From positions 434,001 to 498,000 of the forward strand of contig NZ_JAERJA010000001.1 of the NCBI RefSeq assembly GCF_016827675.1: 64,000 bases of DNA, written 5' to 3'. The stretch is from Nocardioides limicola. Lineage in GTDB: Bacteria > Actinomycetota > Actinomycetes > Propionibacteriales > Nocardioidaceae. The position numbers and the translations under genes were made by a program. Shown in pieces: positions 30,066-38,612 of this stretch. The first letter of the stretch is position 1; each line of letters starts with the position of its first letter. Below the pieces are notes generated by a model. That model was not told where the DNA came from, did not search any database, and saw only the letters and a program-made list of their open reading frames with translations.

Positions 30066-30632
30066 TCATCCGGTGCTCTTCGCCGCCTGCTTCTTCTGCT
30101 TCTTGTAGTCGCGGACCCGCTGCAGGGAGTCCGCGTCGACGACGTCGGCGACCGACCGGTAGCCGTCCAGCGAGTAGTCCCCCGCGGCCTTCTCCCAACC
30201 GTCAGGGCGTACGTCGAGTTGCTTGGCGACCAGGGCGGTGAAGATCTGCGCCTTCTGCTTCCCGAAGCCGGGCAGTGCCTGGATCCGCCGCAACAGATCC
30301 CGCCCATCGGTGGCCTCGGACCAGATCCGGCTGGCATCGGAGTCGTACTCCTCGACCACGATGCGCGCCAGCTCCTGGAGGCGGGCTGCCATCGAGCCGG
30401 GGAACCGGTGGACGGCCGGGGGCGTCGCACACAGGGCTGCGAACTCCTCGGGGTCCGCCGACGCAATGGCGCCGGGGTCAAGCGTTCCGAACCGCTCCAA
30501 CACCTTCGCGGCGCCCTTGAATGCCTGCTCCATCGGGTACTGCTGGTCCAGCATCATGCCCATCAACACACCGAACGGGGATTCGTCCAGCACCTTGTCG
30601 GCGGCAGGCTCCTGGCAGATCTGGAAGTTCAT
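30066..30632 (-). CDS. HhH-GPD-type DNA glycosylase-like protein
   Basis: 188 residues. Recognised by GVLMGMMLDQQYPMEQAFKG near the N-terminus and the helix-hairpin-helix LPGFGKQKAQIFTALVAKQL (about 135-154), the DNA-binding element of base-excision glycosylases. There is no iron-sulfur cluster and I cannot identify the catalytic Asp or Lys with confidence, so the base removed is unknown. The C-terminus is Lys-rich (KKQKKQAAK). The start ATG 30632 begins MNFQICQEP, the usual family start. It lies between the sigma factor gene and a universal stress gene on the same strand. Confidence 0.85.
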   Translation of the reverse strand: MNFQICQEPAADKVLDESPFGVLMGMMLDQQYPMEQAFKGAAKVLERFGTLDPGAIASADPEEFAALCATPPAVHRFPGSMAARLQELARIVVEEYDSDASRIWSEATDGRDLLRRIQALPGFGKQKAQIFTALVAKQLDVRPDGWEKAAGDYSLDGYRSVADVVDADSLQRVRDYKKQKKQAAKSTG

Positions 30633-30658
30633 GGGGGCATCGTGCCACGCGGGTCGGG

Positions 30659-31069
30659 CTATCGGTTGTCGTCGGCCTTGACCGCCATCACCGGGCAGTG
30701 CGCATCGAGCAGGATGCGTTGGGCGTTGCTGCCCAGGATCAGCTTGCCCACCGGTGACCTGCGACGCAGACCGATCACGATCAGCTCCGCCTGATTGGCC
30801 TCGGCGATCGAGATCAGATCCTCGGCGGGCTCGAACCCGCGGACCAGGGGTCGGATGGTGAACTCGACCCCGGAGTTCTGGAGCTTCTCCTTGGCGGCTG
30901 CCATCTCCTGCTCGGCCTGGGAGTGGGCTTCGGCGTCGTAGCCCTGACCGCCTCGGCGCGAGTTCACCACGACCAGGGAACTCCCCCGGAGTTTGGCTTC
31001 CGAGACCGCCTTGTCGAGCGCGGCCTCCCCCTCCGGTGTGGCGACATATCCGACGACCACGCTGCCCAT
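30659..31069 (-). CDS. Universal stress protein, second copy
   Basis: 136-residue UspA domain. VVVGYVATPEGEAAL opens the fold, and GLRRRSPVGKLILGSNAQRI (about 100-119) carries the ATP-binding G-x2-G-x9-G-S pattern. It is distinct from the usp at 28.0 kb, so not a recent duplicate. A TAGCGT box lies about 35 bases before the ATG. It is adjacent to the HhH-GPD gene on the same strand (26-base gap) and may be its first operon partner. Confidence 0.9.
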   Translation of the reverse strand: MGSVVVGYVATPEGEAALDKAVSEAKLRGSSLVVVNSRRGGQGYDAEAHSQAEQEMAAAKEKLQNSGVEFTIRPLVRGFEPAEDLISIAEANQAELIVIGLRRRSPVGKLILGSNAQRILLDAHCPVMAVKADDNR

Positions 31070-31177
31070 GGCAACCCCTTCGTTTCGACGACGCCCTCAC
31101 GCTAGCGGATCAGGCGCCCCGGGGGTACCTGTGGAAATCGGCGAGCCCCGAAGACCGGCCTCGGGCAGGCTGAGGGC

Positions 31178-31666
31178 ATGGACCCCGTGAACACCCACCC
31201 CGACCAGTGGCGCCACCACTGGCGCGAGGTCGTGCTCGGGCTACGCGAGTCCGACGCGCGCCGCACCCGATTCCCGACCACTCTGCACTGCGGTGCCCCC
31301 GCGGTCGCTTCCGTGGCACTGGCCGCCCCGCCGCGGCCCGATCACGATTGGTCCGCCGACATCGTCGGTGCGCTGATCGACCGGTGGGCCGCCGGGTCGT
31401 CCCTGGTCCCGGCGGTGTGGCTGGTCCGGCCCGGGGCGCTCACCCCGAGCGATGATGACCACCTCTGGTTGTCCGCCACGATCACCGCCTACGCCGAGCG
31501 GGCGTTGCCGTCGCCGGTGCCGGGCGTCGACCCGACCCTGGTCGTGGTGACCCGCCAGGGCTGGTTCGACCCCCGGACCGGCGACGGTCGGCAGTGGGTC
31601 AGGCTGCGTCGTCGGAGCCCGGCCGTGACATCTCCTCCCACACTGACGGTGGCACCGCCCGGTTGA
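31178..31666 (+). CDS. Hypothetical protein of 162 residues
   Basis: I do not recognise a known domain. Sequence is Trp/His/Arg-rich at the start (WRHHWREVVLGLRESDARR), then a mixed alpha/beta region with ADIVGALIDRWAAGSSLVPAVWLVRPG and WLSATITAYAERAL, and a Pro/Thr-rich tail. There is no signal peptide or membrane segment. A CAGGCT box six bases before the ATG suggests a leaderless mRNA. Its last 68 bases overlap the convergent DUF4192 gene, an unusually long overlap, but codon pattern and a sensible composition support it as coding. Confidence 0.6.
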   Translation: MDPVNTHPDQWRHHWREVVLGLRESDARRTRFPTTLHCGAPAVASVALAAPPRPDHDWSADIVGALIDRWAAGSSLVPAVWLVRPGALTPSDDDHLWLSATITAYAERALPSPVPGVDPTLVVVTRQGWFDPRTGDGRQWVRLRRRSPAVTSPPTLTVAPPG

Positions 31667-32534
31667 GCAGGTCGGCGACCAGGTCCGCCAAAGGATGGCT
31701 CGGATCGGACCGGCGGCACCTGTCCACCGCACACCAGGCCAGCGCCCCGTTGCCCACGAGCCAGGCCGCCAACGCCAGGATGGCCGCGGGGGTGGCCGCG
31801 AGGTCGTCCGGAGCGTGCGCCACCGCATGCGTCCACCACTGGACGGCCCGAGCTGCGTCGGGGCGGTTCAGGGTCTCCAGGACCACCTCTCGTGCCGCGG
31901 CGCTGCGCACGGTCACCAGCACCCGTCCCACCACGTCCGGTGTGAGTGCGGTGCCGGAGGCGATGGCCTCGCGGAGCCAGTCGGGGTCGCCCGGCGTCGC
32001 GGCCGCGGCCGCTGCGGCCACCTGGGCCCGATGCCCGGGCTCGGCGGCCGACAGGGTGGCGGCGATGTCCTCGCGGGTGCCGACGGTCACCCGCCCTGCG
32101 AAGACGGCCTGGGTCAGGAACGGGTGACTGCTCACGTCGTACGCCGTGCCGATGCCGCGCCGCACCCGGGTCGGCCCCAACAGCGGCCACCAGCGTCGCC
32201 CGTCGGCGCGTAGCCCGTCGGCGACGTCGATGCCGGCCTCCTCGAAGGCGCGCAGCAGGCCACGGAAGCAACGTTCGGCCAGCCCCCCGTCGTCACTGTG
32301 GAGCACGAAGACGACCTGGCGGACACGGTGCTGGAGCGCCGGCGCCAGCAGCACGTCGATCACCTCCTCCAGGTCGTCGCGCCCGGGCAGGTCGACCCGG
32401 GCATGGAAGGAGTGTCGGGCGCCGAAGGTCAGCATCGTGATCGAGTCGGTGGGCGTGAAGCCGAGCAGCACCGGCACCATGGCCAGCACGTCTTCGGGGC
32501 AACGGGCCCGCATGGTCATCTCTGAAGTGGTCAT
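31599..32534 (-). CDS. DUF4192 family protein
   Basis: 311 residues. The opening MRARCPEDVLAMVPVLLGF then PTDSITMLTFG is the DUF4192 signature, and ALAWCAVDRCRRSDPSHPLA near residue 275 is also family-like. Function is unknown; the family is restricted to actinobacteria and is often next to DNA-metabolism genes. It is divergent from dinB, with two perfect inverted repeats between them, and overlaps the 162-residue hypothetical gene tail to tail by 68 bases. Confidence 0.88.
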   Translation of the reverse strand: MTTSEMTMRARCPEDVLAMVPVLLGFTPTDSITMLTFGARHSFHARVDLPGRDDLEEVIDVLLAPALQHRVRQVVFVLHSDDGGLAERCFRGLLRAFEEAGIDVADGLRADGRRWWPLLGPTRVRRGIGTAYDVSSHPFLTQAVFAGRVTVGTREDIAATLSAAEPGHRAQVAAAAAAATPGDPDWLREAIASGTALTPDVVGRVLVTVRSAAAREVVLETLNRPDAARAVQWWTHAVAHAPDDLAATPAAILALAAWLVGNGALAWCAVDRCRRSDPSHPLADLVADLLNRAVPPSVWEEMSRPGSDDAA

Positions 32535-32581
32535 GGGGAGGTTCTGCCCGGTGCCGCGGCCGTCACACCTGAGAGGTTTCG

Positions 32582-32637
32582 GCTGTGGACGAAGTGCCCT
32601 CCTCCACAGCTCAGCGGACAGAAGCGGTCCGCTTCTG
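32582..32637. promoter_or_regulatory. Two perfect inverted repeats between DUF4192 and dinB
   Basis: GCTGTGGA (32582-32589) repeats inverted as TCCACAGC (32603-32610) around a 13-base spacer. CAGAAGCGG T CCGCTTCTG (32619-32637) is a perfect 19-base palindrome. They lie 59-114 bases before dinB. No actinobacterial LexA box (CGAAC-N4-GTTCG) is visible, so these are candidate operators for some other regulator, or hairpins in the DUF4192 leader. Confidence 0.4.
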
Positions 32638-32695
32638 GGGTCGGAAACCTCCAGCGCACGACGCTGGGACTGCTCCGAGGACGTAGGTTTCGGGC

Positions 32696-34006
32696 ATGGT
32701 CCGTGCGCATGCCTCCGTACTGCACCTGGACCTCGACGCCTTTTTCGCGTCGGTGGAGCAGCGCGACAAGCCGTCGCTGCGCGGCAAGCCGGTGGTGGTC
32801 GGCGGCACGGGTGGGCGTGGCGTGGTGGCCACCGCCTCCTACGAGGCGCGGGCCTTCGGGGTCCGCTCGGCCATGTCCACCCGGGAGGCCAGGGCCAGAT
32901 GCCCTCATGCAGCCTTCCTGGCCGGACGGTTCCGCGCCTACCAGGAGACCTCGGCGCAGGTGATGGAGGTGCTGCTGGCCGCCTCCGATCTCGTGGAGCC
33001 GCTCAGCCTCGACGAGGCCTTCGTGGATCTGGCCGAGGCCGACCTGCCGGATCTGGAGGTGCCCACCGTCACCGCGTTCGCCGAGACGTTGCGCAGCCGG
33101 GTCACCGCGGTCACCGGGGGGCTGACTGCCTCGGTGGGCATCGGCACCTCCAAGTTCGTGGCCAAGGTGGCCTCCGATCTCGACAAGCCGGACGGCCTGG
33201 TGGTGGTGCCCCCGGGCACCGAGACGGCGCTGCTGCACCCGATGCCGGTCACCGTGATCCCCGGCGTCGGGCCGGCCACCGCGGAGCGTCTCAGGCGCAC
33301 CGGGGTCCGCACCGTCGGTGAACTGGCCTCCCTGAGTCTCGACGAGTTGGTCCGGCAGGTGGGCAAGGCGCACGGCCATGCTCTGCACGCCCTGGCCCGC
33401 GCCGAGGACCACCGTGCCGTCGAGGTGGCCCGCAGCACCAAGTCGGTCAGTGTCGAGGGCACCTACGACACCGACCTCACCGATCGATCGGTGATGGTCG
33501 GCGTGCTGACCAGGCAGGCTGCCCAGGTCGCGGCCCGGCTTGCCGAGCACGGTTTGTCGGGCCGTACCGTCTCGATCAAGGTCCGCCGATTTGACTTCAC
33601 CACACTGACCCGGTCCGCCACCTTGCCCACACCGACGGACAGCGCGAACGTCATCGCGCGGACGGCCGCCGGTCTGCTGGCCGACCTCGACGTCACCGGA
33701 GGCATCCGACTGCTCGGGGTGGGTGTCTCCGGGCTGGCTGACTGGATCCAGGAGGATCTCTTCGCGGACCAGGCCGCAGCCGACGCCCCACCCGTCGGAG
33801 ACGATCCGCCGATCGAGCCCCCCACGGCTCGCGGCAGGGACCGCGATTTCCCTGCCGGTGCCGACGTCGTCCACGACGAACACGGGCCCGGTTGGGTCTG
33901 GGGGTCCGGCCGGGGCATCGTGACCGTGCGCTTCGAGACCCGCGACAGCGGTCCCGGGCCGGTGCGAAGCCTGCGGGCCGACGACCCGGCGCTGCACCGG
34001 TCCTGA
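32696..34006 (+). CDS. dinB: DNA polymerase IV
   Basis: 436-residue Y-family polymerase that copies damaged DNA. The metal site is VLHLDLDAFFASVEQ (about residues 8-22) and PLSLDEAF (about 102-109). Helix-hairpin-helix IPGVGPATAERLRR lies near residue 188 and the little-finger domain is about 240-360. The C-terminus after the QEDLF region has an extra domain of about 65 residues with ADVVHDEHGPGWVWGSGRG, found in several actinobacterial DinBs. TAGGTT (32684-32689) six bases before the ATG implies leaderless expression. Its stop codon is inside a three-copy 16-bp repeat. Confidence 0.95.
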   Translation: MVRAHASVLHLDLDAFFASVEQRDKPSLRGKPVVVGGTGGRGVVATASYEARAFGVRSAMSTREARARCPHAAFLAGRFRAYQETSAQVMEVLLAASDLVEPLSLDEAFVDLAEADLPDLEVPTVTAFAETLRSRVTAVTGGLTASVGIGTSKFVAKVASDLDKPDGLVVVPPGTETALLHPMPVTVIPGVGPATAERLRRTGVRTVGELASLSLDELVRQVGKAHGHALHALARAEDHRAVEVARSTKSVSVEGTYDTDLTDRSVMVGVLTRQAAQVAARLAEHGLSGRTVSIKVRRFDFTTLTRSATLPTPTDSANVIARTAAGLLADLDVTGGIRLLGVGVSGLADWIQEDLFADQAAADAPPVGDDPPIEPPTARGRDRDFPAGADVVHDEHGPGWVWGSGRGIVTVRFETRDSGPGPVRSLRADDPALHRS

Positions 34007-34044
34007 AGCTGCCCGGTCCTGAAGCTGCCCGGTCCTGAAGTTGC
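33997..34044 (+). repeat. Three tandem 16-bp repeats over the dinB stop
   Basis: CCGGTCCTGAAGCTGC is repeated three times without spacing (33997-34012, 34013-34028, 34029-34044; the last copy has one change, C to T). The first copy contains the dinB TGA stop, so two extra in-unit TGA codons follow. It probably arose by slippage. The neighbouring pxpC gene ends at 34053. Confidence 0.85.
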
Positions 34045-34052
34045 CTGGGCGA

Positions 34053-34895
34053 TCAGGCGCGGGCGAAGTTGATGGTCTCGCCGGGGCGTGACTGGGCGGC
34101 GACCCAGAGATCCGCCTCGGAGACCACGGCGAGCACCGGGTAGCCCCCGGTCACCGGATGATCGGCGAGGAAGACCAGGGGTCTGCCGTTGGCGGGCACC
34201 TGCACACTGCCCAACACCATCGGCTCGCTGTGCATCTCCCCGGTGCGCGCACGGGTCAGGGCCGGACCCTCCAGACGCATCCCGATCCGGTCCGACTCGG
34301 TCGACACCGTCCACGGCCGGGTGCAGAGCTCCTCGAGTGCCCCGGGTGTGAACCAGTCCAGGCCGGGCCCGGGATACACCCGCATCGCCGTGGTCGGCCG
34401 TGCCGGCACCGCGTCGACGGGTTGCGGCGGTCCCGCCGGCGATCCGATCGGCAGACGTTGCCCCTGTTGGACGAAGGGCGGGCCCACCTGCGCCAGGGTG
34501 TCGGTGCTTCGCGACCCCAGCATCGGGGGTACCGCGATGCCGCCTGCGACGGCAAGCATCACCCGAACACCGGCCGGCGGCGTCCCGATCTCGAGCACGC
34601 CCCCGTCGGGCAGCCACTCGGGTCGTCCGAACCCGGCGGGCCGTCCATTCACCGAGACCGGGCAGGCCGCGCCCGTGACCGCCACCCAGTGGCCGCCGCT
34701 GCCGCGCAGCCGCAGGCCACCCATGACAGCCTCCACCAGGGCCGCCGACTCGTGGTTGCCGACCAGCCGATTGGCCAGGTCGGCGGCCGGCCGATCGAGG
34801 GCCCCGGCCCGGGGTACGCCCAGATGTGCCCAACCGGGGCGGCCTCGGTCCTGGATCGTCGTCCGGGGCGGCGCCTGCAACACCTCGAGGGTCAT
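34053..34895 (-). CDS. pxpC: 5-oxoprolinase subunit C (biotin-dependent carboxyltransferase-like)
   Basis: 280 residues. Works with PxpA and PxpB to hydrolyse 5-oxoproline to glutamate with ATP. Family sequence includes TTIQDRGRPGWAHLGVPRAG near residue 12 and ESDRIGMRLEGPAL near 195, plus DHPVTGGYPVLAVV near the C-terminus. The ATG overlaps the pxpB stop (TGATG), so the three genes form one coupled operon in the order pxpA-pxpB-pxpC. Confidence 0.94.
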   Translation of the reverse strand: MTLEVLQAPPRTTIQDRGRPGWAHLGVPRAGALDRPAADLANRLVGNHESAALVEAVMGGLRLRGSGGHWVAVTGAACPVSVNGRPAGFGRPEWLPDGGVLEIGTPPAGVRVMLAVAGGIAVPPMLGSRSTDTLAQVGPPFVQQGQRLPIGSPAGPPQPVDAVPARPTTAMRVYPGPGLDWFTPGALEELCTRPWTVSTESDRIGMRLEGPALTRARTGEMHSEPMVLGSVQVPANGRPLVFLADHPVTGGYPVLAVVSEADLWVAAQSRPGETINFARA

Positions 34896-35500
34896 CACCG
34901 CACCTGCCGGAACCGCACCCGGACCCCGGGCGCGAGCAGCGCGGGAGGCTGCCGTCGGGGGTCCCAGAGCTCCGCATCGGTATGCCCGATGATCCGCCAG
35001 CCGCCGGGCGACGCCTGCGGATAGACGCCGGTCCACTGGTCCGCCACCGCCACCGCCCCGGCCGGCACCCTGGAGCGGGGCGACGACAGCCGCGGCACCG
35101 CCCACTCCTCCGGGAGGCCGCTCAGGTAGCCGAACCCCGGCGCGAACCCGCAGAACGCCACCCGATGCTCGAGGTCCGCATGCCTCTGGGCAGCCTCGTC
35201 CGGCGCCAACCCCCACAACTGCGCCACGTCGGCGAGGTCGGGCCCGTCGTAGCGCACCTCGAGCTCCACCAGCGGCCCCGGCGTACTCTGCGCCGGCCCG
35301 GGCCAGGTCGCCACCTGTTCGGTCACGAGCGACACGTCGGCGATCCCGTCGACGAGGACGCTGCGGGCCGCGGGCACGATGTCGACCGCATCCAGTCGGT
35401 CCCGCGCCCACGTGGCCAGCGCGACCGCGGCGTCCGCATCCGCGACCGACACCAGCACCGCGTGAGGTCCGACCGGACGGATCCCGGTGATCGCGTTCAC
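34895..35500 (-). CDS. pxpB: 5-oxoprolinase subunit B
   Basis: 201 residues of the allophanate-hydrolase-1-like (KipI) family. FCGFAPGFGYLSGLPEEW (about residues 117-134) is the conserved loop, followed by PRLSSPRSRVPAGAVAVAD and QASPGGWRIIGHT. It acts in the oxoprolinase complex with PxpA and PxpC. The GTG start overlaps the pxpA stop as GTGA, and its own stop overlaps the pxpC start. Confidence 0.94.
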   Translation of the reverse strand: MNAITGIRPVGPHAVLVSVADADAAVALATWARDRLDAVDIVPAARSVLVDGIADVSLVTEQVATWPGPAQSTPGPLVELEVRYDGPDLADVAQLWGLAPDEAAQRHADLEHRVAFCGFAPGFGYLSGLPEEWAVPRLSSPRSRVPAGAVAVADQWTGVYPQASPGGWRIIGHTDAELWDPRRQPPALLAPGVRVRFRQVR

Positions 35501-36192
35501 CAGGGCTCCAGGGCGAAGCCCGCATCGCTGAGGGCCCGTCGTACGGCGTGGGCGTGGGCCACGGCATCGGCGGTGTCACCGTGCAGGCACACCGAGTCGA
35601 CCGAGTCGGCGAGGGCCAGGGCCGCAGTCACGATCTCGGGGGTCGTCTCGATCAGTGCCCCGGGCTCGCCCCGGGGCATCAGCGTGCCGAGGTCCGTGTA
35701 GCCCCGGTCGGGGAATCCTTCATGCCCGGTCCGTCGCCCGAGCCCGCGGGCGAGCTTCAGGATCACCGCACCGGGCATCCCCAGCACCGGCAGCTCTCCA
35801 GAACCCGCCAGTACCGCCCCGGCCTGATCCTCGTCGATGGCTACGCGGTGATAGAGGGCTCCGTGAGGCTTGAGGTAGCGGACGTGGGTGCCCTCGGCCA
35901 CAGCGATCTGTTGCAGGGTGCCGACCTGGTCGGCGACCTGTTCGGTGAGCACGCGGGCGGGCACGTCCAGGGCCACCCTGCCGAAGTTCTCCCGGTCCGC
36001 GTACGACACCTGGGCGCCGACGGCGACCCCACGGATCGCCGCTTCGGCGCAGACCGCCGTCATCACTTCCCGGCTGCCCGCGTGGTAGCCACAGGCGACG
36101 TTGGCGCTGGTGACCACCGCCAGCAGACCGCGATCGTCGGTGATCTCCTCGCCCAGATCGGCGTTCAGGTCAACGCGCCTGCCCTGCTCCAC
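35497..36192 (-). CDS. pxpA: 5-oxoprolinase subunit A (LamB/YcsF family)
   Basis: 231 residues. VDLNADLGEE at residues 7-16 and NVACGYHAGSREVM are the LamB/YcsF signature; RYLKPHGALYH near 100 is the catalytic region. I choose the GTG at 36192 because TAGCCT (36200-36205) is seven bases upstream, the leaderless spacing seen across this window, and family members begin right at DLNADLG. An ATG at 36219 or 36291 would add unconserved residues. It is divergent from the peptidase gene with overlapping promoters. Confidence 0.93.
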   Translation of the reverse strand: MEQGRRVDLNADLGEEITDDRGLLAVVTSANVACGYHAGSREVMTAVCAEAAIRGVAVGAQVSYADRENFGRVALDVPARVLTEQVADQVGTLQQIAVAEGTHVRYLKPHGALYHRVAIDEDQAGAVLAGSGELPVLGMPGAVILKLARGLGRRTGHEGFPDRGYTDLGTLMPRGEPGALIETTPEIVTAALALADSVDSVCLHGDTADAVAHAHAVRRALSDAGFALEPW

Positions 36193-36199
36193 ACCCCCG

Positions 36200-36209
36200 A
36201 GGCTATCGT
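36200..36209. promoter_or_regulatory. Overlapping divergent -10 boxes of pxpA and the S9 peptidase gene
   Basis: On the plus strand TATCGT (36204-36209) is eight bases before the ATG at 36218. On the minus strand TAGCCT (36200-36205) is seven bases before the GTG at 36192. The boxes share two base pairs, the same layout as at 3723-3732. Both transcripts would be leaderless and mutually exclusive. Inferred from spacing. Confidence 0.45.
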
Positions 36210-36217
36210 CACCGTCC

Positions 36218-38389
36218 ATGAGCGATGCCGCGTCCGTCACGCCCCCTGTCACCGCACCGCCGATGGCCGACCGCCGCCCGGTGACCAGCACCCATCACGG
36301 CCGCACCCGCACCGACGAGTACGACTGGCTCCGGGACAAGGAAGACTCCGCGGTGATCGCGCATCTGGAGGCCGAGAACGCCTGGACGGAGCAGGCCACC
36401 GCACATCTGGAGGGCCTTCGGGAGCAGATCTTCTCCGAGATCCGGACCAGGACCCAGGAGACGGACCTGTCGGTCCCGGTACGCAACCGCGGCTACTGGC
36501 ACTACATGCGGACGTTCGAGGGGCGCGAGTACCCGAGCCAGTGTCGGGTGCCGGTCGCCGATCCGGCTGACTGGACCCCTCCTGAGCCCGACCAGACCGC
36601 CGGCCCGGACACCCCGGCACTGCCCGGCGAGGAACTGCTGCTGGACCACAACGCCCTTGCCGAAGGACACGACTTCTTCTCGCTGGGCGGCGCCTCGATC
36701 TCTCCGCACACGACGCTGCTCGCCTACGCGGTCGACGTGACCGGCGACGAGCGGTACACCATCCGGGTCAAGGACCTGTCGAGCGGAGGGCTGCTCGACG
36801 ACGAGATCACCGGGGTGCTGGGCGGGGCCACCTGGCACCCCGACGGCGACGCCTTCTACTACGTGACCGTCGATGAGACCTGGCGGGCCGACAAGGTGTG
36901 GCGGCACCAGTTGGGCACTCCTCAGTCCGAGGACGAACTCGTCTTCGCCGAACCGGACGGCCGCTTCTGGGTCGGTGTCGGCCGGACCGCGACCGACCGG
37001 TTCCTGATGGTCGTCTCCGGCTCGAAGACCACCACCGAATGGCGCTACCTCGACACCGCGCGTCCGGAACTGGGCTGGCGGACCTTCGCCGCTCGTCGTA
37101 CCGGGATCGAGTACTCCCTCGAGCACGCCGTGATCGGCGGCCAGGACCGGTTCCTGGTGCTCCACAACGCCTCGGGCGCCGACTTCGAGCTCGCCCTGGC
37201 GGGCATCGACCCGACCGAGGAGTGGTCGCCGCTGATCCCCCATGTGGCGGGCACTCGGCTGGAGGACGTGAGTGCCCATGCCGGTCACCTGGTCGTTCAC
37301 CAGCGCAGTGAGGGGCTCTCTCGGCTCCGGGTGCTGGAGCTCGATGACACGGGGATCGCCCATGACCACCTGGTCCAGTTCGACGACGAGATCTACACGA
37401 TCGGTGGTGGCAGCAACCCGGAGTTCGGCCAGCCCACCGTGCGATTCGGCTACACCACACTCGCCACCCCGGCCTCGGTCTACGACTACCACGTCGCCAC
37501 CCGGGAACTGACGCTGCTGAGGCGGACGCCGGTGCTCAGTGGCGGCACCGTCGCCGAGTTCAACGACGCCGACTACGAGCAGCACCGGATCTGGGCGAAG
37601 GCCGACGATGGAGTGCTGGTCCCCATCTCCCTGGTGGTGCGTCGCGGCCTCCGCGCCGACGGTGGACCGATCCCGGTGCTGCTGTACGGCTACGGCTCCT
37701 ACGAGCACTCGATCGATCCAGGGTTCTCGATCCCCCGGCTCTCCATGCTCGACCGCGGTGCGGCCTTCGCCATCGCCCATGTCCGTGGTGGTGGCGAGAT
37801 GGGACGGCACTGGTACGACGACGGCAAGCTGGACCGCAAGACCAACACCTTCGACGACTTCGTGGCCTGTGCCCGAACCCTCATCGCCGAGGGCTGGACC
37901 TCTCCCGACCTGCTGGTGGCCGAGGGCGGCAGCGCCGGCGGCCTGCTGATGGGGGCGGTCGCCAATCGGGCACCGGAGCTCTTCACCGGGATCGTCGCGG
38001 CGGTCCCCTTCGTCGACGCGCTCACCTCGATGCTCGACTCGACGCTGCCGCTGACCGTCAGTGAGTACGAGGAGTGGGGGAATCCCGAGGCCGATCCCGA
38101 GGTCTACGACTACATGGCCTCCTACGCCCCGTACGACAACGTGGTGGCCCAGGACTATCCGGCGATTCTGGCCGAAACGTCGCTGAACGACACCCGGGTG
38201 CTCTACGTGGAGCCTGCCAAGTGGATCGCGCGGCTACGGGCCACCGCGACCAGCCACCAGTTCCTGCTCCGCACCGAGATGTCTGCCGGTCACGGCGGGG
38301 TCTCGGGCCGCTACCGGGCCTGGAAGGACCGGGCCTTCACGCTGGCCTGGATCCTGGACCAGATGGGGCTGGCAACCGCTCCCGACTGA
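36218..38389 (+). CDS. ptrB: S9 prolyl oligopeptidase family protein, oligopeptidase B-like
   Basis: 723 residues. A seven-bladed propeller (about 80-430) precedes an alpha/beta-hydrolase domain. The nucleophile is the Ser in GGSAGGLLMG (about residue 570), with a charge-relay Asp in LNDTRVLYVEP and His in AGHGGVSGR. AHVRGGGEMGRHWYDDGKL and NTFDDFVACARTLI match oligopeptidase B, which cuts short peptides after basic residues. There is no signal peptide, so it is cytosolic. TATCGT at 36204 implies a leaderless start. Confidence 0.94.
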   Translation: MSDAASVTPPVTAPPMADRRPVTSTHHGRTRTDEYDWLRDKEDSAVIAHLEAENAWTEQATAHLEGLREQIFSEIRTRTQETDLSVPVRNRGYWHYMRTFEGREYPSQCRVPVADPADWTPPEPDQTAGPDTPALPGEELLLDHNALAEGHDFFSLGGASISPHTTLLAYAVDVTGDERYTIRVKDLSSGGLLDDEITGVLGGATWHPDGDAFYYVTVDETWRADKVWRHQLGTPQSEDELVFAEPDGRFWVGVGRTATDRFLMVVSGSKTTTEWRYLDTARPELGWRTFAARRTGIEYSLEHAVIGGQDRFLVLHNASGADFELALAGIDPTEEWSPLIPHVAGTRLEDVSAHAGHLVVHQRSEGLSRLRVLELDDTGIAHDHLVQFDDEIYTIGGGSNPEFGQPTVRFGYTTLATPASVYDYHVATRELTLLRRTPVLSGGTVAEFNDADYEQHRIWAKADDGVLVPISLVVRRGLRADGGPIPVLLYGYGSYEHSIDPGFSIPRLSMLDRGAAFAIAHVRGGGEMGRHWYDDGKLDRKTNTFDDFVACARTLIAEGWTSPDLLVAEGGSAGGLLMGAVANRAPELFTGIVAAVPFVDALTSMLDSTLPLTVSEYEEWGNPEADPEVYDYMASYAPYDNVVAQDYPAILAETSLNDTRVLYVEPAKWIARLRATATSHQFLLRTEMSAGHGGVSGRYRAWKDRAFTLAWILDQMGLATAPD

Positions 38390-38612
38390 CGCGGCCGGAT
38401 GGCCCCACGTCTCCCACCTGTCGCTACCGCCCCAGTCGTCTCGGGGATTCCCCTGAGAACTCCCTGAGAATACACCGGGCCTGCAACTCTCCCGGGCTGC
38501 CAGACGTCGTACTGGGTACAGAGAGCGACGAGTCCCCCGGGAATGCCGGGGGCCCCGAAACTCGTTGCACAAGGTGACGCGGTCCGGGCCGCGACTCAAG
38601 GAGGGCGGGGAC
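38390..38612. other. Leader region of the SigB-type gene
   Basis: 223 bases without a gene. CCCTGAGAA occurs twice in tandem (about 38450-38470). The ribosome binding site AAGGAGGGCGGGG (38599-38611) serves the sigma factor ATG. I see no confident -35/-10 pair and no hairpin that clearly ends the peptidase gene. Confidence 0.4.

Noticed and set aside
32535..32695. LexA/SOS box upstream of dinB
   Set aside because: No CGAAC-N4-GTTCG match or close variant was found in the interval.
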